A stretch of 44,048 bases of DNA from assembly GCA_009392515.1 (NCBI GenBank), contig VFGE01000049.1, forward strand, positions 1-44,048, read 5' to 3'. Source of the stretch: SAR202 cluster bacterium. GTDB lineage: Bacteria > Chloroflexota > Dehalococcoidia > Lucifugimonadales > UBA6952. Of this stretch, positions 17,155-26,373 are shown piece after piece. A model generated the notes under the pieces. That model was not told the DNA's origin and searched no databases. It worked only from the letters and a program-made list of their open reading frames with translations. Each line of letters opens with the position of its first letter. The first letter of the stretch is position 1. Position numbers and translations under genes: made by a program.

Positions 17155-18048
17155 ATGTCATTACTACTTCCTACTAACTATCACGCTATTCCTCATATTG
17201 AACATAATGATATTGTTCAATGGACGCCACTTGGCCAAAATAACAACTCTTCTAATCATCTTAGGATAGGTATACTTAATATTATGCCACTAGGCCACGA
17301 ATATGAATTAAATATATTAAATTCGCTTGGTTTTACAACTTATGAAGTAGAACCAATTTGGATTAAATTGAAATCTCATACCTACAAAACATGGCCTGAA
17401 GGATATGTTGATAGAGAATATATAACTTATGAACAGGCTAAAGACCAAGGTCGCCTTGATGGATTAATTATTACAGGTGCCCCTGTAGAGCATTTAAGAT
17501 TTGAAGAAGTTACCTATTGGAGAGAAATAGTTAATATAATTAATGATTCCCGGGATTATTGTCCTAGTACTTTAGGTTTATGCTGGGCTGGCATGGCAAT
17601 GGCACATTTGGTTGGTGTTAAAAAAAATGTTTTCGAAAAAAAACTATTCGGTGTATTTGAGCTTGAGAATCAAATATCTAACCATGTGATTATGGGTGCA
17701 AGTGATGACAAATTTGTATGTCCTCAAAGCCGAAATGCTGGCATGGATGATATAGACATGCAAAGAGCTGAATCTAGAGGTGACTTAAATTTGTTGGCTT
17801 ATGGAGAAGAGGCTGGTTATACAATATATGAAACCCCTGATCATAAACAATTGATTCACATAGGTCATCCTGAATACAATTCAGGTAGATTGGCATATGA
17901 AGCTAGAAGAGATTCAACAGATCCAGCTGTACCTCCAATTAGTAACTTTGATTTTGAAAACCCAGCAAATGTTTGGAAAATGCATCGCCATACCTTTTAT
18001 CAACAATGGTTGAATTATTGCCATAGAACTCTACAAAATACAATCTAA
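17155..18048 (+). CDS. metA: Homoserine O-acetyltransferase, MetA family
   Basis: The protein has about 297 residues and the MetA family features: IGILNIMPLGHEYE, the catalytic Cys in LGLCWAGMAMAHL, and a late IHIGHPEYNSGRLAYE with the catalytic His/Glu. In the GAP motif it reads GAPVEHLRFEEVTYW. Glu at the position of E. coli Gly111 is associated with acetyl-CoA rather than succinyl-CoA use in this family, which fits the neighbouring MetY. The start at 17155 has GAGAGA upstream; the longer frame from 17110 would run through the terminator hairpin. It converges on the LLM gene with a 10-base gap. Confidence 0.9.
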   Translation: MSLLLPTNYHAIPHIEHNDIVQWTPLGQNNNSSNHLRIGILNIMPLGHEYELNILNSLGFTTYEVEPIWIKLKSHTYKTWPEGYVDREYITYEQAKDQGRLDGLIITGAPVEHLRFEEVTYWREIVNIINDSRDYCPSTLGLCWAGMAMAHLVGVKKNVFEKKLFGVFELENQISNHVIMGASDDKFVCPQSRNAGMDDIDMQRAESRGDLNLLAYGEEAGYTIYETPDHKQLIHIGHPEYNSGRLAYEARRDSTDPAVPPISNFDFENPANVWKMHRHTFYQQWLNYCHRTLQNTI

Positions 18049-18058
18049 AGATTGGCAT

Positions 18059-19078
18059 TCATTCCTTTAGAGCCTCAGCCACTAATGTGTATGAATTAAT
18101 ACGATCTTCAAAATAATAGCAATTTGACACAATATTAATCTGGTCTGTTTGATAACTTTCTGAACTAGCAAGTATTTTTTCTTTTACTTGTTCTTTCGTT
18201 CCTAATATTTGATTACTATTTACTTGTGCAAGGTGCTGTATTTCACTTGGGTTTAGAGTTATAGCACTAGCTTCTTCTGGAGAAATCATTGGCTCTCTTA
18301 TTCCACGTATAGAATTGATTCTCGAAATATTTCTACTTGTCGTAATAAAGTGGGCTTTCTCTTCAGTTTCAGCACACATTACATTTAAAGCAACACTTAA
18401 TTTAGGCTCATTTAAGTATCCTGAAGGTTTAAAAGATTTTCGATAAAGCTCTGCGATCTGAGGGCCATGAGCAGCAGTTGTTCCAAAAAAATCAGCAAAA
18501 GAAAAAGGTAAACCCAGCTCTGCGGCAAGCCTAGCACTGTAATCACTAGACCCTAATAACCATATATCAGGAATGTGGTTCGGAGTTAATCCTGGTTGTA
18601 CTTTGATATTCACAAAAGGATGTTCTTGGTCCAAGGTTTCAGATAAGTGTCCAATTAAGTCGACAACTTGTTGAGGAAATTGTTGAATATCCATTGGGTA
18701 CTTTGGATAGGATAGGGCAGCAGCTGTAAGTTGATCACTCCCAGGAGCTCTTCCAATTCCAATTTCAATTCTTTCAGGGAAAAATGTATCTAATAATCGA
18801 AAAACTTCGGCTACTTTAAAAGCCGAATAATGGGAAAGCATAACTCCACCACTACCAACTTTTATTGTATTTGTTTGTGTAGCAATTTGTCCTATAAGTA
18901 TTTCAGGAGCTGTTCCTGCATAACCGCCAGAATTATGATGTTCTGCAACCCAGTATCTTTCATAACCAAGTTTTTCAGCTACTTGTGCTAAGGAAACACT
19001 TTCAGTAAGTGCTTGACGAGCTGTCCCACCCTTACGTATAGGGGATTGATCAACAACTCCTAAATGTATTTCTTTCAT
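18059..19078 (-). CDS. LLM-class (luciferase-like) flavin-dependent oxidoreductase
   Basis: The 339-residue protein shows the bacterial-luciferase-like TIM barrel of the MsnO8/YhbW subgroup: IHLGVVDQSPIRKG, AEKLGYERYWVAEHHN, IKVGSGGVMLSHYSAFKVAE, and ERIEIGIGRAPGSDQ. These enzymes use FMN (or F420) to oxygenate or reduce small substrates. The substrate is unknown. The start lies 13 bases downstream of the YHS gene stop without a strong ribosome site, suggesting coupling to that gene. Confidence 0.9.
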   Translation of the reverse strand: MKEIHLGVVDQSPIRKGGTARQALTESVSLAQVAEKLGYERYWVAEHHNSGGYAGTAPEILIGQIATQTNTIKVGSGGVMLSHYSAFKVAEVFRLLDTFFPERIEIGIGRAPGSDQLTAAALSYPKYPMDIQQFPQQVVDLIGHLSETLDQEHPFVNIKVQPGLTPNHIPDIWLLGSSDYSARLAAELGLPFSFADFFGTTAAHGPQIAELYRKSFKPSGYLNEPKLSVALNVMCAETEEKAHFITTSRNISRINSIRGIREPMISPEEASAITLNPSEIQHLAQVNSNQILGTKEQVKEKILASSESYQTDQINIVSNCYYFEDRINSYTLVAEALKE

Positions 19079-19091
19079 TTAAAGTATGAAA

Positions 19092-19286
19092 TTACTCAGA
19101 TATATATTTGTCAGGATTGGCCATAAAAAGAGATCTACATTCCATGCTGCTAAAATAATACCATTTACCATCGTGGAATCTTCTTGTACCTTCTGTTGGA
19201 TCTACTTCATTAGCCCCGTGAGCTGTTTGACCCGTTACTTCTCTTTGGCCTTCTTCACTTGTAGTTTTTCCACAAACCATACACAT
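19092..19286 (-). CDS. YHS-domain small metal-binding protein
   Basis: The 64-residue protein begins MCMVCGKTT and ends GKWYYFSSMECRSLFMANPDKY, matching the YHS/TRASH layout of a CxxC pair near the N-terminus and a single Cys in the YYF...C...F...P.KY segment. Such domains bind a soft metal or zinc and are often fused to metal ATPases or monooxygenases; here it stands alone. AAGGAG precedes the ATG. It is followed by the LLM oxidoreductase gene, which may be its functional partner. Confidence 0.75.
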   Translation of the reverse strand: MCMVCGKTTSEEGQREVTGQTAHGANEVDPTEGTRRFHDGKWYYFSSMECRSLFMANPDKYISE

Positions 19287-19378
19287 AAAAATTTCTCCTT
19301 AGATTTACAAAATAATTATCGTGAGATCAATATTACAATACCACGTGTATCATTTCAATAAATTATGTACACATTTAA

Positions 19379-20593
19379 TCACGAGCTTTTGTTGTATCCT
19401 AATTTTCTACTCCAGACATCTAATCTTTGGTCTTTGCCATTAAATATAATTTCACCTTCACCATCTAAAAAGCGCTCTAATCGATAATTTTCTAGATAAT
19501 CAACTTTTTGTTCGTCAAGTATTTCCATTGCAGCATAAGTTCCTAGTATTGGAGATAAAGTTACACCACTATGAGTAACTGCTATATACATATTGGGTAC
19601 TTGGTCGGAGAATCCTACAATTGGTAATCCATCTGCAGGCATTGGTCTATACCCAATTCCCATTGGTGCTACGTCTACATTAGGAATTGCGAGATAATGT
19701 CGAGCTCTATCCAACAGGTTCAATGCGTGTTCGTTACTATCATCATTGGATACACTTTCTTGTGAGCCTTCCCCAATCATTAAACTACCATCAGAAAATT
19801 GTCTGACATGAAGTTGCCCATTATTTTTATCAATTGCAGGTAGGTGAATAAGAGCAGCTGTATTTAGTAATGGAGGTATAGTCAAAGTCCTAGCGCCAGA
19901 GCCTGGGCTTTCCACAAGGGGGATATTGACTCCTGCTAAACTTGCTAAGGAGGGCGTCCCTATCCCAGCTGCGATAACAAACGTATCGCATTGAATAATA
20001 CCCTTGGAGGTATTTAATCCTGTTACAACACCATTTTCTAAAATCAATTCATCTATCCGTGTGTTTGGCAGAAATGTTCCGCCATTATCACGAATTTTTC
20101 CCAAGCATGCATCAATAACTTTTAATGGTTCTACATGAGCATCATTAGCACCGTAATAACCAACTTCAAATTCATCAATTTGTAAATTTGGTTCAAGTGC
20201 CTGTAATTCATCTTTATCGATTAAATTACATTTATACCCGAGTGATTGCATTTTTTTTGTTTTAGTAATTAAATCTTCAGCGTCTTTTTTTGTTTTAACC
20301 CAACGTATATCTCCACCAACAACAAGACCGACATCATTACCTAGTTCTGATGCAAATCTATGCCACATATCCATAGACATCTTATTTAAATGCCAATAGT
20401 GCTCAGGCATTTTATAATACGAATTTAACCAAGCAAATGAATGTTTTGAGGCTCCTTGTCCAGGAATATCAATGTCAATTATTGTCAAGTTGATATTAGA
20501 TCTTTGTGATAAATTAAATCCAATAGACGCACCAACTATACCTGCACCGGCAATAACTATATTTTTGTTTGTTTTTGTATTACTAATAGTCAT
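19379..20593 (-). CDS. FAD-dependent oxidoreductase, DAO (D-amino-acid oxidase) family
   Basis: The 404-residue protein starts with the dinucleotide-binding Rossmann motif VIAGAGIVGASIGFNL. It contains TIIDIDIPGQGASKHSFAWLNSYY, where Ser/His near the flavin-attachment position are typical of glycine/sarcosine-oxidase relatives, and ends IGYRPMPADGLPIVGFSD with THSGVTLSPILG. This is the pattern of DAO-family amine or amino-acid oxidases. The substrate is not assigned. It is followed downstream by the YHS and LLM genes, after a 92-base gap. Confidence 0.88.
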   Translation of the reverse strand: MTISNTKTNKNIVIAGAGIVGASIGFNLSQRSNINLTIIDIDIPGQGASKHSFAWLNSYYKMPEHYWHLNKMSMDMWHRFASELGNDVGLVVGGDIRWVKTKKDAEDLITKTKKMQSLGYKCNLIDKDELQALEPNLQIDEFEVGYYGANDAHVEPLKVIDACLGKIRDNGGTFLPNTRIDELILENGVVTGLNTSKGIIQCDTFVIAAGIGTPSLASLAGVNIPLVESPGSGARTLTIPPLLNTAALIHLPAIDKNNGQLHVRQFSDGSLMIGEGSQESVSNDDSNEHALNLLDRARHYLAIPNVDVAPMGIGYRPMPADGLPIVGFSDQVPNMYIAVTHSGVTLSPILGTYAAMEILDEQKVDYLENYRLERFLDGEGEIIFNGKDQRLDVWSRKLGYNKSS

Positions 20594-20659
20594 GGAATAT
20601 TAGTATCATAGAGAAAAATAAATAGCAATAAACTTTTCTGGTAGTCAATGGAGGGAATA

Positions 20660-21448
20660 ATGAGAAGAAATATATTACGTGAAAAATTAAACAATAATGA
20701 GTCCACAATTAGCACTCATATTCATTCAGTATGGCCATCTGTTGTCGAAGCTATAGGACATGCTCACATTTATGACTATGTTGAATTTGTTGCCGAATAT
20801 GGACCATCAGATTTACATGATTTGGACAACTTAGCTAGAGCTGCTGATATTTATGACTTAGGTATGATGTTGAAAGTTGATCAGAGTAATCAAGCATATC
20901 TGGCACAAAGAGGTATTGGATCTGGATTTGGTAGTATTTTGTTCACAGATGCTCGAAATGTAGATGATGTGAAAGAATGTATAAGAATTGCTACTCCAGA
21001 CACTCCTGAAGATGGTGGATTGTACGGAGTCTCAACAAGAAGAAATAGCTATATGGGTTATGGTGGATCCGAAGATTATATTAAATCTGTTAGGGATGTT
21101 GTAATTGCTATTATGATTGAAAAACAAGGAGCTGTAGATCATTTAGAAGAAATTTTATCTTTACCGAATGTTGATATGATTCAATGGGGACCTTCTGATT
21201 ATTCTATGAATACTGGAAAAGGTGGTCAAAGAAACCATCCTGATGTAATCAAAACTAGAAATTTTGTATTTAAGAAAGCTCTTGAAATGGGCGTTGCTCC
21301 TCGAGCTGAAATTAATTCTGTAGATGAAGCTAAAGAATATCTAGATATGGGAGTAAAACACTTCTCGATTGGTACTGATATAAATATTCTACATAATTGG
21401 TGGAAACAAAATGGAGAAGCATTAGCTAAAGCTATCGATGAATCATAA
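20660..21448 (+). CDS. HpcH/HpaI-type aldolase
   Basis: The protein has about 262 residues and resembles class II HpcH/HpaI aldolases: VEFVAEYGPSDLHDLDNL, AIMIEKQGAVDHLEEIL with the metal-binding Glu, and MIQWGPSDYSMNTG with the metal-binding Asp. The substrate-binding Arg usually found in the VRV strand is replaced by LKVDQ, so activity may differ from 2-keto-3-deoxy-acid aldolases. GGAGGG lies directly upstream of the ATG at 20660, which is preferred over 20648. It ends at a strong bidirectional terminator. Confidence 0.82.
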   Translation: MRRNILREKLNNNESTISTHIHSVWPSVVEAIGHAHIYDYVEFVAEYGPSDLHDLDNLARAADIYDLGMMLKVDQSNQAYLAQRGIGSGFGSILFTDARNVDDVKECIRIATPDTPEDGGLYGVSTRRNSYMGYGGSEDYIKSVRDVVIAIMIEKQGAVDHLEEILSLPNVDMIQWGPSDYSMNTGKGGQRNHPDVIKTRNFVFKKALEMGVAPRAEINSVDEAKEYLDMGVKHFSIGTDINILHNWWKQNGEALAKAIDES

Positions 21449-21478
21449 AAAAAGAGGCGGTAAGACCGCCTCTTTTTT
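21447..21478. terminator. Bidirectional intrinsic terminator
   Basis: A stem AAAAAAGAGGCGGT / ACCGCCTCTTTTTT with an AAG loop has an A-run on one side and a T-run on the other. It therefore serves both the plus-strand aldolase gene and the minus-strand CapA-like gene that converge on it. Confidence 0.85.
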
Positions 21479-21498
21479 GAATCTACATTTTAGCTTAA

Positions 21499-22872
21499 TT
21501 AACTGAGGTCTACCGATCCAGTTTCACCATTAATGGAGATTTTTGTTCCATACTTGGAAGACATTTGCTGCATATTATCTAATACAGATTTTGCAACTTC
21601 ACCCGTAGCTAATGTAGGTCTGCCTCTAGTTCCTCTAGATCTTCTAAATCCTAAGTCCAGCGGTAATAAAGTGATTTCACTTAATTTTTTACCTTTAAAT
21701 TTAACTTGGGCCATTGTGCTTTCCCATTGTCTAAAATCGGCAGGCATTCCTTTAGTATCATTATTTACATGATCTTCACTATATTTAGTGCCTGATCGTG
21801 TGTCATAAAAATCAGCTGGAACTGCATCCCATCCAAGACCTTCCATAAGATATCGATCGTGGGGTGTTCTCAAAACTGTATCATTTTGCATAAAAAAGTC
21901 ACCAAGTGAATAAAAGATTGGTTTCCCTTTATATATCTCTATTCCTCTGTCTCTGTGTGGGCCGTGGCCGGTATACACATCTGCTCCAGCATCTAAAGCG
22001 GCTTTAGCAAATGTTACAAGATGGTCACCTGGGTCAGTAATTGTTGCCCCCCCTTGATGGTTATGCATAGTTACTAATACCCAGTCAGCCATTCTTTTTG
22101 CATCACTTACACGATCTAAAATTTGCTCCATGTCATATTCATTAGGAATACGGGTTTGTCCAAATTTGCCATCTTTACTCAATACGAATTTCAATGTGGG
22201 TACTGGTGAATACATTGGCTGTCCAAAAAGATGAAATTCAGTACTACTGTCTTCAGTAAACTCACGAGCCTTTTTCTGATCTTCAAATCCAAGGCCTTGG
22301 CTTATCTTTTTTAGGGCATCAAGACTTTCTTGATCTACATAATAAATTGCCGTTGATCGTAACCAACTTACACCTGGCCTGCCTTGCATATCACGTCGTT
22401 GTTCACCAGCTCTACCTTCTGCTGGTCCAGAATCAGTAAGTGATATTAAAGCTACTCGACCAGCATCAGTGTCAATATACCCTGGTTCTCGGGCGTCAGC
22501 TAAGTTTTTACCACTTCCAGCATGTGCTAGACCATATTTATCAAGATTTTCAATATTCTTTAAAATACCACCTTCTCCAAAGTCGTATGCATGATTGTTT
22601 GAGCATGCGACAAGATTTATTCCCATCCACTGTAATTCTTTGATGTTTTGAGGCGATGATCGCATATAAGTTCCCAATTGATGTGGGTTATTAGGACTCT
22701 CATAGTCGTGAAAAATCATTTCTGCATTAGTAAAAGTGACATCACCTGCACGCATAATTTCTACCATTTTTAGGTAGTTTTCTTCAGTGAACATTGAGGT
22801 TCCTCGAGTTATGAGAGATTCCCCAGTGAGCACCATGGTTATATCACCTGATTCCGAATTATAGGTTGCCAT
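21499..22872 (-). CDS. CapA-family (PGA_cap) metallophosphatase-like protein
   Basis: The protein has about 457 residues and the CapA calcineurin-like layout: ITMVLTGESLITRG at the start, FTNAEMIFHDYE, NLVACSNNHAYDFGEGG (metal-binding Asn-His), WVLVTMHNHQGG, and DVYTGHGPHRDRGIEIYKGK followed by FYSLGDFFMQND. The canonical GD of the first metal motif is GES here. CapA proteins are linked to poly-gamma-glutamate capsule synthesis, but many stand-alone members have unknown substrates. The start at 22872 follows AAAGGAGGAG; the frame extends to 22998 without a ribosome site. There is no obvious signal peptide from this start. Confidence 0.85.
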   Translation of the reverse strand: MATYNSESGDITMVLTGESLITRGTSMFTEENYLKMVEIMRAGDVTFTNAEMIFHDYESPNNPHQLGTYMRSSPQNIKELQWMGINLVACSNNHAYDFGEGGILKNIENLDKYGLAHAGSGKNLADAREPGYIDTDAGRVALISLTDSGPAEGRAGEQRRDMQGRPGVSWLRSTAIYYVDQESLDALKKISQGLGFEDQKKAREFTEDSSTEFHLFGQPMYSPVPTLKFVLSKDGKFGQTRIPNEYDMEQILDRVSDAKRMADWVLVTMHNHQGGATITDPGDHLVTFAKAALDAGADVYTGHGPHRDRGIEIYKGKPIFYSLGDFFMQNDTVLRTPHDRYLMEGLGWDAVPADFYDTRSGTKYSEDHVNNDTKGMPADFRQWESTMAQVKFKGKKLSEITLLPLDLGFRRSRGTRGRPTLATGEVAKSVLDNMQQMSSKYGTKISINGETGSVDLS

Positions 22873-23008
22873 AGACTCCTCCTTTAATTTAGACACATAA
22901 TCGTTGTATGTATGATGGATTTTATGTAAAAAAATCGAAATTAGATACCAAAAAAATCCTGTTTTATTAATTCCAATACACCTTTTTTCCTTAATCAACT
23001 CTTTTTAA

Positions 23009-23017
23009 TGTTATACT
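23009..23017 (+). promoter_or_regulatory. Extended -10 promoter for the DUF2157/GDYXXLXY pair
   Basis: TGTTATACT at 23009-23017 is a TGn-TATACT extended -10 element, about 37 bases upstream of the DUF2157 start. No good -35 box was seen. The remainder of the 181-base divergent gap shows nothing else. Confidence 0.4.
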
Positions 23018-23053
23018 GATTTGAAAGATAGTAAAATTTGAAAGTTATTTACT

Positions 23054-24277
23054 ATGAAATCTTCAAATAATTTAAATTTCTTAGATAGAATAAGAAAAGA
23101 TCTTAAAGTTTTTGTTGAGCGGGGAATAATAACCAATATCCAAGAAGATTCTATTCTTGAATATTATGGTGTAACTAAAGATATTCTCGATAAAGGCAAT
23201 AGTTACTCTAGACTTATAATAATTCTAAGTACATTGGGTGCAGTCTTAGTTGGTTTAGGGGTTGTGTTACTTATTGCAGCTAACTGGAACTCTATTCCTC
23301 CCATCGTAAAAATTACCATGAGTGTTATTAGTGTAATAACGGCAAATGTTATTGGGTACTGGCTTAGGTATAAAACTATTTATAAACGTATAGGGGCATC
23401 TATATTTTTTCTTGCAGCATTTCTATTCAGTGGTAGTGTCTTTTTAATTGGCCAAATGTATCATATAAGATCTGATAATTTCGATATATTATTGTGGATA
23501 CTTTTGGGAGTTTTACCAGTTGCATATATAATTTATTCTAAAGCTTTATTTAGGTTAAGTATGGGAATAATAATATTCTGGCCTGGATGGAAACTCGCAA
23601 CTTTATTTACAGAGGATGCCTCTCAATTTATTTTTTCATTCTATGTTTTATATGGTGTTTTAATATATCTTATTGGTTTCTTACATTCCAAAACTGCCAA
23701 TTTTAACATATTTACAAATACTTTAATTTTCATTGGGAGTTCTGTATCATTAGCAGTTTCTTATATTTTAACAATGGATGGGATTTGGAATGAATGGGAA
23801 ACGGATATTAACTACTTCCCCAATATAATTCCCATCATACTTTTAACAACTATAGTTCTACTTATTCAATTAAGTAAATATTATTTAAGAAATTTTGAAT
23901 TTTCACCTAAACTTTTAATTCTCGAATCCTTTGTACTTTCGTATCTCATATTATTATCCTGGTTTTTATTCTTTACACCTAAAATTACTGATAAATATCT
24001 TCTATTTTTTATCATGGTTGTTTTCAATATTATATTTTTAGGATTAAGTTTATTGATTACTTACGTTGGTATTAGGCTTAAAAGGTATTCGTTGGTCAAC
24101 TTAGGCCTTTTTGCAGCCATTTTATTTATTTTTACAAAATATTTTGACCTCTTTATAGGAATGATTGATACTGGATTGTTTTTTGCAATTACAGGTATTT
24201 TATTACTACTGGGAGGAGTGTCTTTTGAACGTATTAGACGACGTTTATTAGATAGATTTCATTTGGATGAGGGCTAA
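23054..24277 (+). CDS. DUF2157 multi-pass membrane protein
   Basis: The 407-residue protein has a soluble ~55-residue N-terminal helix region (FVERGIITNIQEDSILEYY). This is followed by about ten hydrophobic helices, beginning IIILSTLGAVLVGLGVVLLI and AANWNSIPPIVKITMS, the signature of DUF2157. The function of DUF2157 proteins is not established. Its stop is two bases before a GDYXXLXY-family gene, an association seen repeatedly for these two families, suggesting one membrane complex. Confidence 0.85.
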   Translation: MKSSNNLNFLDRIRKDLKVFVERGIITNIQEDSILEYYGVTKDILDKGNSYSRLIIILSTLGAVLVGLGVVLLIAANWNSIPPIVKITMSVISVITANVIGYWLRYKTIYKRIGASIFFLAAFLFSGSVFLIGQMYHIRSDNFDILLWILLGVLPVAYIIYSKALFRLSMGIIIFWPGWKLATLFTEDASQFIFSFYVLYGVLIYLIGFLHSKTANFNIFTNTLIFIGSSVSLAVSYILTMDGIWNEWETDINYFPNIIPIILLTTIVLLIQLSKYYLRNFEFSPKLLILESFVLSYLILLSWFLFFTPKITDKYLLFFIMVVFNIIFLGLSLLITYVGIRLKRYSLVNLGLFAAILFIFTKYFDLFIGMIDTGLFFAITGILLLLGGVSFERIRRRLLDRFHLDEG

Positions 24278-24279
24278 CT

Positions 24280-24891
24280 ATGTCTAGAACAAAAAAAATA
24301 TATTTGTCCCTGATTGTTGCTCTTCAGGTTATATCTATCATTGTATTTGTAGTAATTCAAGAAATTAGATTTTCAGAATCTAAGATAATAACACTACAAA
24401 CTCAGCCAGTAGATCCTAGAGATATATTTCGAGGCGATTATGTCATTTTAGATTATGAAATTTCACATTTGAATGAAAATCCAACAAAACGTAATAGTTC
24501 TGACAAAACCACTTGCTGTTATTATGAATTTTGGGAAGAAACTGATAAAGATGTATATGTGTTTTTGAAGCCAGCCGGTGATATATGGCACGCATTTGGA
24601 ATTTCATCCTCATATGATGGAGGGGATTTAATTACAGATAATAATTCTAATATTTCTGAATTTATTCGAATCAAAGGAAAACTTTCAACAGTCGATGATA
24701 TCGAACGCCTTGATACAGAAGAAAGATTCCGTGAACTTAATATCACTTATGGTATTGAAAATTATTTTGTTCAGGTTGATACAGGAAAAATAATTGAAAC
24801 AGCAGATGACGTGAAAGTAAATGTAAAGGTGAATAAGCATGGTGGTTCTCAGATAGAATCGTTACTTGTTGATGGTATAAAGTGGCCTTAA
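24280..24891 (+). CDS. GDYXXLXY-domain membrane-anchored protein
   Basis: The 203-residue protein has an N-terminal membrane helix (SLIVALQVISIIVFVVIQ) and an exported domain with TQPVDPRDIFRGDYVILDYEI, containing the family motif GDYxxLxY (GDYVILDY). A pair of adjacent Cys (TCCYY) follows about 25 residues later. The family has no assigned activity. It is encoded two bases after the DUF2157 gene and converges on the M28-like gene with a nine-base gap. Confidence 0.85.
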   Translation: MSRTKKIYLSLIVALQVISIIVFVVIQEIRFSESKIITLQTQPVDPRDIFRGDYVILDYEISHLNENPTKRNSSDKTTCCYYEFWEETDKDVYVFLKPAGDIWHAFGISSSYDGGDLITDNNSNISEFIRIKGKLSTVDDIERLDTEERFRELNITYGIENYFVQVDTGKIIETADDVKVNVKVNKHGGSQIESLLVDGIKWP

Positions 24892-24900
24892 TTAAATTAT

Positions 24901-26046
24901 TTACTCTGTATTCGCTAATTCAAAAACAATTTGGTTAAATGATTTTGATAACCTAGCTATTTTTTTTACATCTACCGATACAGGCCATCTGTCTTTTTGA
25001 AGATGGAACAAAGCATTAGTCCCTTGGAGAACAACAACGTTTGCACCTAAATTCGCAACAAATGCAGATTCTCTTCCGAGTATTACTCCTAAATCAATTG
25101 CAATAGCATCATTTATATTTTCTTTTATTAATGCATTACTTGTAATTTGTCTTAATTGTGTGTTTGAGGAACAGAATCTTGTACCAGGCATAACTGCAGC
25201 ACCAATATTTGCGCCAAAATGAACCCAATTTGATACTTTTTTGATGAAATCAGGTCTTTTATCTAAGAAGGATTGAATACCATAAGCACCTAATTCATGC
25301 GCACTAGTAGCGACAAAAATAACATTTCTAGAAACTTTTTTTGAAATGATATATTGCATCACTTCAAGCCAGCAGGCTATACCACCACCACGTTCAGATG
25401 CACAATTCCACCATCCACTTCGAGGAGTCATAACTACTATTGGATTTAGATCATTATTGCTTCCCTTAATTTCAGTAATAATATTATATGATTCCGATTG
25501 TTCAAAATCTGCATGTACCATTATATGTACATTTTTATGTGATGAAATTGCACGTGTAATTTCTTCTTTATATTCACCTGAGATTTGTAATACTGGAACA
25601 CCATAGTGTTGGCCAAACTCAGGTGTGTTAATAGCCATTAATCCAGGTGTTTCTCCAACAGTCAAAACAATTACTGCTTTATATTCTCCAGATTGTCTTG
25701 CATAGAGTAAATTTTCAGAGTAGTTAATATTTCCATGATTCATTTCAAAAACTGGTATATCAACATTATCACCATATAATCCAATAGTTCCTTTAATACC
25801 ATTTTCATCTGTATATAGGCAATCAAACATTGGTAAACCTTCAATTATAGAATCATTGATTTTTATATGTGAGGTAATTGGGTTTACTCGATTTAGGGAG
25901 AATGACTCTTTCATTGCTGAAAGGCCTATCGACCTGATTTTGTCTATTAACCAATTTGCAGAGAGATGATCTGTAACCGTTCCTGTTCGGTGATATCCCT
26001 GAGAATCATACTCTTGTATGATTGTAGAAATACGTTGAGATTGCAT
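24901..26046 (-). CDS. M28-like aminopeptidase fold protein with degenerate metal site
   Basis: The 381-residue protein aligns with peptidase M28. A PA-like insert carries the stretch VIVLTVGETPGLMAIN. The core follows as NIITEIKGSNNDLNPIVVMT, then VIFVATSAHELGAYGIQSFL, in the order seen in Zn aminopeptidases. Canonical H-x-D is replaced by TPRSGWW, the bridging-Asp region (ANDNASG) by SERGGGIA, and the EE pair by HE. The normal two-zinc centre is therefore unlikely to form. It may be a non-peptidase binding protein or use a different chemistry. It has no signal peptide. It is encoded three bases after a small Cys-containing protein. Confidence 0.65.
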   Translation of the reverse strand: MQSQRISTIIQEYDSQGYHRTGTVTDHLSANWLIDKIRSIGLSAMKESFSLNRVNPITSHIKINDSIIEGLPMFDCLYTDENGIKGTIGLYGDNVDIPVFEMNHGNINYSENLLYARQSGEYKAVIVLTVGETPGLMAINTPEFGQHYGVPVLQISGEYKEEITRAISSHKNVHIMVHADFEQSESYNIITEIKGSNNDLNPIVVMTPRSGWWNCASERGGGIACWLEVMQYIISKKVSRNVIFVATSAHELGAYGIQSFLDKRPDFIKKVSNWVHFGANIGAAVMPGTRFCSSNTQLRQITSNALIKENINDAIAIDLGVILGRESAFVANLGANVVVLQGTNALFHLQKDRWPVSVDVKKIARLSKSFNQIVFELANTE

Positions 26047-26049
26047 AAT

Positions 26050-26373
26050 TTAGCAACAATTTTTTTCAATATTATTATTTGACGTAATGTTTACTGGATC
26101 TGGGCAACATTCTAATTCTAGATTACCAGATGTGTTTGTATTTAATATGAGATTGATTGTTTTGTCATTTTTGACAACACCGGTATCTGGTGAATAGGAT
26201 GCTACTGGGACAGCGTCAGGATAAAAACCTTCAGGGTATGTAGGACATACGGCTGTATATCCTTTTGTTCGTTGAAGTACTTGGCCTTCAAATGACCTAG
26301 AGATCATAAACTCCAATGCATCTTCAACACTTTCAAATGGCTTTGAACATTTTGTATAATTCCATTCACTCAT
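26050..26373 (-). CDS. Unrecognised 107-residue Cys-containing protein
   Basis: I do not recognise this protein. It begins MSEWNYTKCSKPFESVEDAL, has a middle VCPTYPEGFYPDAVPVASYS, then a strand region ending LELECCPDP, and finishes KNCC. Six Cys, two of them adjacent pairs near the end, suggest metal binding or redox activity. There is no membrane segment or signal peptide. An AGGAG ribosome site precedes the ATG by about eight bases, supporting a real gene. It is coupled to the downstream M28-like gene (three-base gap). Confidence 0.6.
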   Translation of the reverse strand: MSEWNYTKCSKPFESVEDALEFMISRSFEGQVLQRTKGYTAVCPTYPEGFYPDAVPVASYSPDTGVVKNDKTINLILNTNTSGNLELECCPDPVNITSNNNIEKNCC

